Source: Agelas oroides
Taxonomy: Eukaryota; Porifera; Demospongiae; Agelasida; Agelasidae
DNA: 64,000 bases
Direction of reading: 5' to 3'
NCBI GenBank assembly: GCA_949130485.1
Contig: OX422184.1
Coordinates: 17,298,324-17,362,323 of the forward strand
Made by a program: the position numbers and the translations under genes. How positions within the stretch are numbered: the stretch's first letter is position 1; each line of letters opens with the position of its first letter. A model generated the notes under the pieces. The model ran no database searches. It was not told where the DNA came from and saw nothing but the letters and a program-made list of their open reading frames with translations. Positions 1 through 10,200 of the stretch are shown here, one piece after another.

Positions 1-267
1 GCACTTCAAAAGCTCTAGATTTAATGATGGCATTGGTGAGGAATCTGTTTAAGTTCTGAATTACATAATAGTAACTGTATTTTGATGTAGATTACCATGT
101 ACATTCTTAATGAAATTTAAGTCATTTTCTATGAGCTGTGGTAGCTATAAACTAATGTGTAGACACACTTCTTTAGTTCATGCAAAGAAGTTGTACCAAT
201 CCCCTTTCAAATGATCTCACTTCTGATGGAATTCTGTTTGTGAGCTGGATTTGTGCAGTAGAAATGT

Positions 268-899
268 TAGCCTCGTACCCAGGCCGTTAATTAGGAAAAA
301 CGGCCTGGCAACTTACCCGGGTTCAAACTGTATACGGATGTGACGTGAAGATTACAGCTGCACCCATACAAGCCATGAATATTGGATAATGCATGTGATA
401 TTTAATCGTAGCCACGTGACTGTTCGTAATTGTGCAAGCGCGTTGTTGTTGCCAGTAGACTCGTTACAGGCTTATATTGGATGGTTACTGTCTTACTTGT
501 CATCTGTAGACGAACTGCTTGCAGTAGACTCGCTCTCGCTCACCGATGTCGATGTGTCCGACTGACAGTAAGTACTAAACTAGTACCTGACACTGCTACT
601 CTCGAACTGGTCCTTTTTTATAAAGAATCCGTTTTGTCCGCAGGCACTGTAGTTGTTGCACACAAGTCAACGGAAGGAGTTCGAACAAAAGCGTCATTCC
701 AAGCGCTAGCGGTACCACGGGACGGGTATATTAATACTGTGATGCATTTATGACACAATTAAAATTCTGTAGAACTGTCACGTGAAGCGTTCTGAAATCT
801 GATTGGTACTGACAACTCCAGTGCAGCGGAAGTCAACAGTTTGAACTCGGAGAAGTTGCCAGGCCGTTTTTCCTAATTAACGGCCTGGGTACGAGGCTA
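268..899. mobile_element. MITE with TAGCCTCG...CGAGGCTA ends and 9-bp target duplication
   Basis: The ends are a perfect inverted repeat of about 46 bp (269-314 against 853-898). The element is flanked by exact copies of TAGAAATGT at 259-267 and 900-908. No transposase is encoded; the 107-codon ORF inside lacks recognisable features. It is the first of many elements in this window with TAG...CTA ends and a 9-bp duplication. Confidence 0.9.
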
Positions 900-1158
900 T
901 AGAAATGTGTACCACATCAGTTGGTGAACTTTTGACAGTAGGAAGCTTTACTACTCCTCATTTACCTGGTTTCCCTTTGGTGTTTGAGTGGGTTGAAACC
1001 TGAATAGAGGACTTATCGCTTGTCAAAACTGTGAAAACCGCGTGTTCATAGACCGTATAGTTTCTGAGAAAAATCAGGTTGAACTTGCCACATATTTGGG
1101 TAAGTTGACCGTTCATTGACAGGAAGTGCTACGCGCCAGAAATTAAAATGCTACGCTA
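900..1158. other. Unannotated spacer
   Basis: I see no gene, tandem repeat or inverted repeat here. The stretch 1-258 left of the first MITE is likewise featureless. Confidence 0.5.
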
Positions 1159-2779
1159 GCGGAACTACTGCTTTGTATGGTGGCCCAGTAGTGCACTCGA
1201 CGTCACGTCCGTAGCGGGACCGCCCGTGTTCCGCATTATGTCCGCAATGTTTCCGCAGTCTTTCCGCACTATTTCCGCAGCATCTCCGCAGTGTTACCGC
1301 CTTGAAGCTTAGTCCCCGCACTGTTCCCGCGGTCTTTCCGCAGCCTTTCCGCATTGTTTCCGCAGTTCTAGGATCTTTTTGAATTTCTGCAAGTGCTTGC
1401 CAGTGTCACCAGAGCGGGGTTTCCCGCTCTATTATCTATGGTGTCACGTGATTATATATCTGGCAAAGAACGAAGAGCATAGCTTTAATAGCCAAAAAGA
1501 GTTTGATGGCGAGAGCTGTGATGATGAGGAGTTGTAATTGTGGTGCTGCAACTTGAGATCGCATGCTAATATACGGTTGTTGACAGATTACTTCTATATT
1601 CATGGGGCGTGACGGTCGTATCAGCTGAGGATGTTCATTGGAGTGTTTACAGAGTTCATTGCATTAGAAAAGGTATACAATTAAGTTGTGTGCATGGTCT
1701 TATGTGCCAACTGCATGCAACAGTCATGAGGATGATACCTACCGTATATGGCCCACCAAGGCATAATATGGTACACCAAGTTAACTTCAAATGGATATGA
1801 GGCTATCATTTTCTGTGTACAGTGTTGAAAAGGCATTATGATATTGTCTGGCATTCACATCCACACACTACAGAAGCAGAGCAGTTGTTTTTGTACTATA
1901 ATAGCCTGGGTGTGTCGATACATTTCCATTTAGTTGAACCAAGAGTGCTGGCATGATGACATCATTAATTTTATGCATGCATCTTATGACTGCATGTCTT
2001 CCATGCTATATATGCAGGAGCTGCTGAACATGCTGTGTGGGTACAAGCGGTGAAGAAAGCAACTCCACCTTTGATTCATCCCCATTTCAATGAACATGCA
2101 TCCATTGAAGTCCATGCATGTCCTTATAAATTCACACATTGAAACATGCATGTCTTAAAATTGTGTTCGTGCATGATACTGGTAAATAAACTGATCATGA
2201 AAAGCTTTTATATGAAGCATTCGGGGCAACTAATTGATGTATAACAAACTGGACAGTATAGTGTGTATGATGGACGTAAAGTTGATACATGTGATTATGC
2301 ATGGTATGAAATAACGAAGAATAAAAGTTGATAGTCATGCATGCAGTCATCATGTTGACTGCATGTAATTTCCATCACTTGCTTGAAAGAAATAACCAGT
2401 GAGTATACATAAATACCAAGCAAACACTACAGAATTTATTAGTGAAAGTATACATAGGTTTATATGACACAAGGTATTAATTAACTAACTAGCAACACCA
2501 TAGCTGAATACATCACTCTTTGGTCGCTCAGAGTCTCGGCCACAGTCTTCTCACTCAAATGAACCTGCCTAAACAAGAGAAACGCTCTGCTGTGTAGCTA
2601 TACTGCAGTTCCTGACTAAAAGAAGACTGCGGAAGTGCTGCGGCAACAGTGCGGAGACACCGCGGGAACAATGCGGAAAGACTGCGGAGATGCTGCGGAA
2701 ACGGTGCGGAAAGACTACGGAGTATGAATGAATGTTTCCGCTATGGACGCGACGTCGGAGTGCACTACTGGGCCACCAT
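1159..2779. mobile_element. CCGC-rich foldback element, left part (interrupted at 2,780)
   Basis: The arm 1,159-1,375 and the inverted arm 2,621-2,779 share a terminal GTGGCCCAGTAGTGCACTC-type sequence. Both continue into degenerate TTTCCGCA repeats. The right terminus was split by the TAGTCTGG element: its last bases reappear at 16,507-16,524 after the 13.7-kb insertion. The interior 1,376-2,620 holds no convincing gene; it is A+T-rich with many GCATGC/CATGCAT words. I could not identify target duplications for this outermost element. Confidence 0.7.
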
Positions 2780-2845
2780 AGCTTTGACTAGTCTGGCGAA
2801 GCCAGACCCAAGCGCGCAGCGCGAGGGTCTGGTCTAATGCCTATA

Positions 2846-3292
2846 CCTGACCTGTTCATCCTGGAATGTGTAATAAGTGGTTATTATCAGCTTATGAATG
2901 TCATTATAATGCGGGAATCGATGTACAGCCCTTCTGCCTGCGTCTGAAACGCTATTGATAAACAGTACGATATCTTGGCCGTGTCAGTAGTCAATATACT
3001 GGCGGTGAACTCCCAGGGCTGACCTTATCAAACGGATGGGGAAGGAGCCAAGCAGAGACACTTCCCTTAGCCCTTCGGAAGAACAGCGATGCCATCACGC
3101 TCTTGCAGGAAGGTAGTTTGCTAACTTTAGCTGTTCTTCTTTCAAGCTATGGTAGCCTAAAGTCGCTAGTAAGCAGCCTTTGCGCTTTGATTCAAAGCTA
3201 TGACGTTATCAACCGGATGTTCTTATTACATTCCCGTGACGTTCTGCGATCTGATTGGAGCTGCAATATATTTGCAGTGGGGACAGGTCAGG
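2846..3292. mobile_element. Short-TIR MITE inserted at TA in the left terminus of the TAGTCTGG element
   Basis: The ends CCTGACCTGT / ACAGGTCAGG are flanked by TA at 2,844-2,845 and 3,293-3,294. The uninterrupted version of the same terminus survives at the other end of the host element (around 6,070-6,085), where the two flanks are contiguous. This shows directly that 447 bp were inserted here. No coding capacity. Confidence 0.7.
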
Positions 3293-3424
3293 TACTGTGG
3301 TTTTACGAAATCTTGCAAAAATTGTGTTTGAACGCGTAGTACGAAACTGCGCATGCGCCAGCGAAATTCAAAATGTGTCTATAGTCAGTGTAGCTTACGT
3401 ACTATATTTGTGGTGGTGTCCAGG

Positions 3425-4429
3425 ATGGCTACTCGTTCCTCGTGTGAGCCGATGCGGACCAGCGCTTATAGTGAAGATATAAGATGGAGGATGGTTTGGC
3501 AGCGTGAAGTTCAGGGGCTCACCTTGGAGCGAGTAGCATGTAATCTAAGTGTAGATGTTTCTACTGTGCATAGGATAGTCAAGAAGTTTGAGGAAACCGG
3601 AAGTGTAAGCAAAAAGAAGTATTCTATCGTAAATCGGCAGCAGCTCCAGAAGCTCACTAAACCTGTTCAACTAACTGTACTTCATCTCGTTTTACAACGA
3701 CCTAGTATATACCTTTGGGAGCTGCAGCAAGAGCTCTATAGCATGTTTGGACTAGAAGTTAGTGTTGCAAGCCTTTGTAATTTTTTGAAGAAGAGCAACT
3801 TCAGCAGAAAAAAGATGCAGTTGGTAGCCCTTCAAATGGATCAAGGTCTCAGAACACAGTTTGTCACTGATGTTTCACTGTACAATGCGGACACATTGAT
3901 TTTTATTGATGAGACTGGTTGTGATCGCCGGAATACAATAAGGAAGCATGGATATGGAGTCAGAGGGAAGCCTGTATGATGCCCGAAGTTACTTGTGCGA
4001 GGAGAAAGAATTTCTGTAATTGTAGCTATGACAGTGAATGGGATTTTGGATCTTCAGATTGTCAGAGGATCAGTGAATGGCGACATATTTATGGACTTCA
4101 TTCAAAGGGTATTGCTACCAAATCTAATGCCTTTCAATGGCACAAACCCCAACAGTGTTGTTCTGCTTGACAACTGTTCTGTACACCATGTGGAGGGAGT
4201 TGTAGACACAATACAGGAAATGGGAACTATAGTGCACTTCCTATCCCCTTATTCCCCAGACCTAACTCTCATTGAGTTATTGTTTTCTAAGGTCAAAGGT
4301 CTCATCCAAGCAATGGAAATGGAAATGATTTCCCTCAATGATATAGATACAATTGTATTAGCAGCATTTTCATGCATTACTAGTGACGATTGTAGAAGTT
4401 GGATTAGCAGCATTGGTATATATGATTAA
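3425..4429 (+). pseudogene. Tc1/mariner-IS630-like DDE transposase, one in-frame stop
   Basis: Residues follow the IS630/Tc1 plan. There is an N-terminal helix-turn-helix (LTLERVACNLSVDVSTVHRI) and a linker with R/K-rich segments. The catalytic block reads FIDETG (first Asp), VVLLDN (second Asp) and SPYSPDLTLIE (Glu), with 34 residues between the second Asp and Glu (DD34E). The frame is open from 3,353; the ATG at 3,425 is the likeliest start because the TIR covers sequence up to about 3,364. A TGA at 3,977-3,979 interrupts the frame just after RGKPV. Reading resumes in the same frame without any indel, so one substitution, probably CGA to TGA, inactivated this copy. Alternatively the stop could be read through. 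The gene converges on the accessory gene at 4,594-6,039. Confidence 0.85.
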
Positions 4430-4593
4430 TGGCTATATATTATGTGACATGTATACAGACATTTTCGAGTAGTGTGAATATGGAAAGTGATATAATGCAT
4501 ATTCCAATTCTAGCATGGCATGTACTATGCTGCATGGTATATCAGGTACCTGCATGCACAATCTGAGAAGATAATGATATCTCCAGCATGACT

Positions 4594-6039
4594 TTAAGTA
4601 AGCTTCCGCAAAGAATCCAAAATCATTTGTTTCTGTTCTATAAACTCGGGCTCTGACAATATGTTCTCCTCGTAGAGTTCCTGAACATATCTCAACTGCT
4701 GTAAATTCTTCATCCTAAGTTCAATAGACTTTCCAGGTGACATGCCAACTATTGGTGTACTTGGCATTTGGGAGCTTGAAGTTGCAACTTGAGACGTAGA
4801 TGGCGGACTAAATGCTTTTGCAACAGCAGTTGCAGCTGCAGTCAATGCATCACTTATTGATTCTTTTTTAGGGCGTTTAGGTAAGATTCCAGTTATCATT
4901 GGTACACGGGGTGGATCATCATAATCATCATGAGTCCCACATTGTATCATTCTAGCCCAAAGGCGAAGCTGGGATGTTTCATAAGTATCACCATGTTTTT
5001 CTCTTAGTTCACGAAAAACAGTATCAACCTCATCTTCCCTATCTTGACGCTTTGAGGGGTGAGAGTCTGGATGCTTTCGTTTCCGTTTGTCTTCACCTGC
5101 TTCTTCAGTTTCGTCAGCATCTTGTACGTCACACCAAAGTGCAATCTCACTGCCCACTTTGCATTTTTGATACATTTGCTCCAAATCTTCACCAGAAACC
5201 AGCCAAACCTTTGCTGACTGTCGCCCTACAAAATATCCAACATCGATAGTAGCATGATCAGGCATTTCTACAAGTTCTTCCATTATATGGGACTTCAGTT
5301 GGCGCACAGATTCAAACTTTTTATTGTAATGATGTAACTGCCTTGTGATGGGTTTCTTGTGCTTTATTGGATTGGTAATTTTCACTCTGTAGGTATATTC
5401 AGGTGTCTTGATTTGCTGAGTGGTTGTCTAGAAAAAATACAAATGGATTTACATACTGGTTGTGGTCAACTAAAGAACAGCACCAAAATTCTGAATTAGC
5501 ATTATGAGTGTAAGGCCTAGGGTTGGGAAGGTGAACAGTGTTTCCAGTGTCATCTTGTAACAAAAGAGTGATAGTTATCAGAGTTCTTGCAAAGTTCTGA
5601 TCACAAGAGTAGCAACTTTCATGAGCCTTTCAGAGTAATTGCTCTTGTGACCGGATGTTACGAGAACGCTGAAAACCGCAAATTAGCTAATTTAGTAATT
5701 TACTTAGCTCGTTTTGTTAGTACTTACCCGTAAACTTCCTTGAACAGCTGAAGGTGTCACTTGAGACGCCATAGAGACAGAACCAACAAAAGTTTGAACT
5801 CCCGGGGACCGAGAAATGTTCTGAATAACGCCTGAATCCCCAGGCATAAGCAAACGTACCACAGGGAGCTGCGCGCTTTGACCAGGTGCAGAACCAAGCG
5901 GGGTTGCTGTAACATATCTCTTGTTCATCATCAGTAGTCCAACAATGCCAAGTTCAACAGTCAACACGAGCATAAAACACAACACACACAAGCTCATAAC
6001 ACTGGTTAGCGCATGCGCAGTCTCGTTCAACGCGTTCAA
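4594..6039 (-). CDS. Two-exon accessory protein of the IS630-like element (beta-grasp-like domain plus SHOCT-like C-terminus)
   Basis: Exon 1 is 6,039-5,728 (104 codons, donor GTAAGT). Exon 2 is 5,427-4,594 (acceptor TTTTTCTAG), in phase 0, giving about 381 residues. Residues 13-37 are hydrophobic (LCVLCFMLVLTVELGIVGLL), so the true start may be internal. Residues about 115-190 (YTYRVKITN ... GSEIALWCD) look like a compact beta-rich, ubiquitin/PB1-like fold, which is my inference from pattern only. A basic KRKRKHPD stretch follows, a possible nuclear signal. The C-terminus LYEENILSEPEFIEQK resembles a SHOCT oligomerisation motif. The 5' end lies inside the right TIR, mirroring the transposase at the left TIR, so the two genes belong to one element. 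The frame is intact. The function is unknown; DNA binding or transposase regulation is plausible. Confidence 0.6.
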
Positions 6040-6275
6040 AGCGCAATTTTTGCAAGATTTCGTAAAACCGCAGTATAGGCATTAGACCATGTAGGGTGCC
6101 CGTTAGTGGCCGTGCCCGTTTGTGGAAGACCCTCTACAAATGGATAATAATGGCATTTATGTCCGTATACTACTGGATATTAGTCTCACTAACCAGCATG
6201 GAGAATGCCTGGTAGTGGCGCCCGCCGTAGAAGTCTGATTCTCTAAGAAAGAGCTACAAATAGAGGTTAGCGAAT

Positions 6276-6371
6276 TAGCCTCGATCCCAGGCTTTCCATT
6301 GCGGATTTTGTCTCGCAGCTTTGGAGAAAATTCCAAAGCTGCGAGACAAAATCCGGAACGGTTTGAGGCTA
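6276..6371. mobile_element. 96-bp hairpin MITE, 9-bp duplication
   Basis: TAGCCTCG-type left end and GAGGCTA right end, flanked by exact TTAGCGAAT at 6,267-6,275 and 6,372-6,380. The body is a near-perfect hairpin around TCTCGCAGCTTTGGAGAAAA. A half copy of the same subfamily lies at 20,017-20,075. Confidence 0.9.
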
Positions 6372-6589
6372 TTAGCGAATCATGAATGCCAGTGAGTAGC
6401 TACGGCAGCTAGTACGGCACACACTGCATACGTAGCAGCGAACGAACTGACTTTGACTTGCAGAGTGCATAATTGTATGTTGAAAGCAAGAACTCCTTGC
6501 TCAAGACTCAACCTTTCATCATAAAGTATCTCCGAGGAGCTAGCAGTCATCTAAGAAGTGCTGAGTACTGATTCTGGATTTTGTCCATG

Positions 6590-8220
6590 CCAGTTTCTAA
6601 ACTATGTGAGGAATCCTTGTGAAGGAGCAGTAAGAGATGAAGATGAGTATAATGCATTTGACCTTCATGTACCGGGTATGGCAAGGTCTACCTGCACTAG
6701 TTTTCAGAACCTCTGATTTTGAAGAAGCCGGCATGCAGTGTCTGTGTTTGAGATGGGTATTAAGGTCAGAGTTCACTAACCATGAGACTCAACAGGTGTC
6801 AATTTGGTACTTGTACATCATATGATGTCAGTGGATGTTTCTTGAAGAAATACCTTAAAGTGTGTAAAAACTGTGGTACTAAATTATAACAAACTGAAGC
6901 AAAAGTATATTCAGTAGACGAAACAGGAGAAGACAAACTATGATACCAGAAATCTCATGCAGAAACAGTGACTACTGCTGAGTTTGAGATGGCTAGTAAT
7001 GCTGGTTTGACAAACCTCAGTGCATGCGTACAGTTGCAGTGTTTGAGATGAGTTTTGACCTTCCTCAAGCATGGCAAGTCCTGCCCATGCCAGTTTGTGA
7101 AACTGACAAATCTTGCCATCATTGTGGAGAAATGGTGACTACAGCTGCTTTGAACATGGGTATTGTCCTTCATCACTAATGGGCATGGCTAGTCCTGTCC
7201 ATGCCAGTTTGTGAAACTGACAAATCTTGCCATCATTGTGGAGACTACAGCTGCTTTGAACATGGGTATTGTCCTTCATCACTAATGGGCATGGCTAGTC
7301 CTGTCCATGCCAGTTTGTGAAACTGACAAACCTTGCCACCATTGTGGAGAAATAATGACTACAGCTGCTTTGAACATGGGTATTGTCCTTCATCACTAAT
7401 GGGCATGGCTAGTCCTGTCCATGCCAGTTTGTGAAACTGACAAATCTTGCCATCATTGTGGAGAAATAGTGACTACAGCTGCTTTGAACAATGATATTGT
7501 CCTTCATCACTAATGGGCATGGCTAGTCCTGTCCATGCCAGTTTGTGAAACTGACAAACCTTGCCACCACTGTGGAGAAATAGTGACTACAGCTGCTTTG
7601 AACGTGGATATTGACCTTCATCACTAATGGGCATGGCTAGTCCTGTCCATGCCAGTTTGTGAAACTGACAAACCTTGCCACCATTGTGGAGAAACAGTGA
7701 CTACAGCTGCTTTGAACAATGATATTGTCCTTCATCACTAATGGACATGGCAACTCCTGCCCATGCCAGTTTGTGAAACTGACGAATCTTGCCATCATTG
7801 TGGAGAAATGGTGACTACAGCTGCTTTGAACATGGCTATTGTCCTTCATCACTAATGGGCATGGCTAGTCCTGTCCATGCCAGTTTGTGAAACTGACAAA
7901 CCTTGCCACCATTGTGGAGAAACAGTGACTACAGCTGCTTTGAACGATGGTATTGTCCTTCATCACTAATGGACATGGCTAGTCCTGTCCATGCCAGTTT
8001 GTGAAACTGACAAACCTTGCCATCATTGTGGAGAAATGGTGACTACAGCTGCTTTGAACATGGCTATTGTCCTTCATCACTAATGGGCATGGCTAGTCCT
8101 GTCCATGCCAGTTTGTGAAACTGACAAATCTTGCCATCATTGTAGAGAAATGGTGACTACAGCTGCTTTGAACATGGGTATTGTCCTTCATCACTAATGG
8201 GCATGGCTAGTCCTGCCCAT
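6590..8220. repeat. 114-bp satellite inside the Ginger-like element
   Basis: About ten well-conserved units run from about 7,080 to 8,220. They share CAGTTTGTGAAACTGACAAA, TGCCATCATTGTGGAGAAA and GTCCTTCATCACTAATGGGC. The units are 114 bp (one of 106), preceded by diverged units back to about 6,590. ORFs of 70-73 codons on the minus strand arise only because 114 is a multiple of three; I see no protein signature. Confidence 0.85.
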
Positions 8221-8242
8221 GCCTGTGGGTGTCTCATGCCTG

Positions 8243-8403
8243 CACAGTTAAAAATGGGGTGCTACATTACACCCCTGGGGCACTACACCATACTGGTTAT
8301 TAAAACTTCCCTTTGATGTTTTTAATAACCAGTATGGTGTAGTGCCCCAGGGGTGTAATGTAGTGCCCCAGGGGTGTAATGTAGCACCCCATTTTTAACT
8401 GTG
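8243..8403. repeat. Large hairpin with an extra 21-bp unit in one arm
   Basis: Left arm 8,243-8,304 and right arm 8,319-8,403 are perfect complements (CACAGTTAAAAATGGGGTGC...). The right arm carries one extra copy of the GTGCCCCAGGGGTGTAATGTA unit. It lies just 3' of the satellite. A foldback MITE is likely; target duplications are not evident. Confidence 0.8.
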
Positions 8404-8977
8404 TGTTAGTTTTCTAGCACCGAATTATCAAGCCTGAACATGTACTTTCTTCATCAAAAGAATGTCTGCTCATGCCCAGTAAACAGCAGATACTCCAGAT
8501 GATGAGAGCATTGCCTGTTATCTTTATGGCTCAATAGGCACTAACATAATGCACCCTGTGTACATGACCATGTGGAAGGTTGCCACCATAGCTGAACATG
8601 CTAAAACTTCAGTGATTATATACGTGCAGTTCATGCATGCTTGTTAGTGCATAATGCATCTCAAGTTAACTGCAAACTGGTGACAATCATTGCTTCTTCT
8701 GATGTGAGATTACATTTAGCTAGTAGCAATACAAATTCCAATTTGGCACAGAAATCATAAGGGTTAGACATATTGGGAGACTGGAGTCACTCTTTTGATG
8801 AAAGTACCACAGCTAGTTTCCCACAAAACTATAGCTATACTTGCATGCATGCTTAACGTTACAAAGTGCAGCATAATTATACTGTTATTCATTGCAGAGA
8901 CTATTGGTATTCATAGGATGGGAAATGTATGTGTGTCATAAGATCTTTGAGCTGTATCCCAAGGTATCAAGAATGCT
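8404..8977. other. 3' flank of the Ginger-like gene
   Basis: No open frame or repeat of note. It lies downstream of the TGA at 8,978-8,980 of the minus-strand gene and probably holds its 3' UTR. Confidence 0.4.
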
Positions 8978-10200
8978 TCACTGAGTATAGCCACCATTGC
9001 CTGTGTTAGAGAAACATACAGCTATAGTACACATTTCCTGCATTTCATTTGTTGCAACAACAGCATTTACTTCTGGCCACAGCACTTGTCGGGTAAGCCA
9101 TGATGAGGAGTAGCTTTTCTGTTGGAAAGCAATCTCACGAAGATAGTATAAAACTTCAGTAATCTGTGCAAGAACACAAATAGTTACACACTGTGGATGC
9201 AATGCACTACATCAAGAAACTTACAATAATCGAGTCTTGTAGTGGCCATGTGACAGTCGGAATTGTCCTTTCCTTCGGTGATCTGGCATCCAGCAGGTGT
9301 TTTCCGTATGGGCTTGACATAGGTTTGTCAGCCACTCTTTCAAGATGTCTCTGCCAATGTTAATGGTTCATGTATGTATACTGAACTGTATATTAATGCA
9401 TGTTAGTACTTGATGTTCATACCTCAGCCTTTTTTAGAGCAGTATGAATCACTTTTCTTGGGATGTTGCCATCTCTATTAGGAGAAAAAAATTTAAGTCC
9501 AGTTTTGTGGAAGCCTATGGTATAATGTTAACCTCAATGGGGGGCCAAGTGCTGTTGTCAACAATGTCTGTGCTGCATGTATGTAGTTTTTCTTTCTTGT
9601 TGCAAAGGTAAAGATTGGTTCATCACACACCAGACTTTCTGGCTTGTCTAGAGAGTCTGGAATAATCAGCTCAATGTTGTCTTTCTGCTGGTCTACATAT
9701 ATTGGAAAGTAAACATAACTCCAGGCAATGCAACGTTAGCAGAAATTTATGCATTTTCCAGCTAAACTGTGCATTTGCCAGCTACACTGTGCATTTTCCA
9801 GCTAAACTGTGCATTTGCTAGCTAAACTGCGCATTTGCCAGCTACACTGTGCATTTGCCAGCTACACTGTGCATTTGCCAGCTACACTGTGCATTTGCTA
9901 GCTACACTTGCATTTGCTAGCTAAACTGCGCATTTGCTAGCTACACTGTGCATTTGCTAGCTAAACTGCGCATTTGCTAGCTAAACTGCGCATTTGCTAG
10001 CTAAACTGTGCAATAATCAGTGAGATAAAGGTACCTTTCATAGTGATGTCAGTGACATCTTCATCCATGCTACTTGAATCTTCATCACTGTCTATGTCAC
10101 TATGTGCTGAGAGTATAAGGACAGCAGGTACATAATATTGGTGCTTGCAAATGGCCACTGTACAAGTCTTACATTTTGTGTGCTCTTCTCTTGTGGACCC
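8978..10200 (-). other. C-terminal block of the polyprotein, unrecognised
   Basis: It begins with a 28-bp exon and an acidic exon (SDIDSDEDSSSMDEDVTDI). Four further exons follow: FTFATRKKNYIHAAQTLL, GNIPRKVIHTALKKAE, HLERVADKPMSSPYGKHLL, and ITEVLYYLREIAFQQKS with a final GNGGYTQ. Coding character and splice phases are good; I recognise no family. The last 62 codons, encoded by 9,163-8,978, end at a TGA. Confidence 0.65.

Noticed and set aside
430..753. 107-codon ORF inside the first MITE
   Set aside because: The element is a short non-autonomous MITE and the ORF has no recognisable motif; length is within chance expectation.
6955..7852. ORFs of 71-73 codons with Cys/His residues (minus strand), resembling zinc-finger repeats
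   Set aside because: They come from a 114-bp satellite; the Cys/His spacing does not fit C2H2 fingers and units contain stops in other frames.
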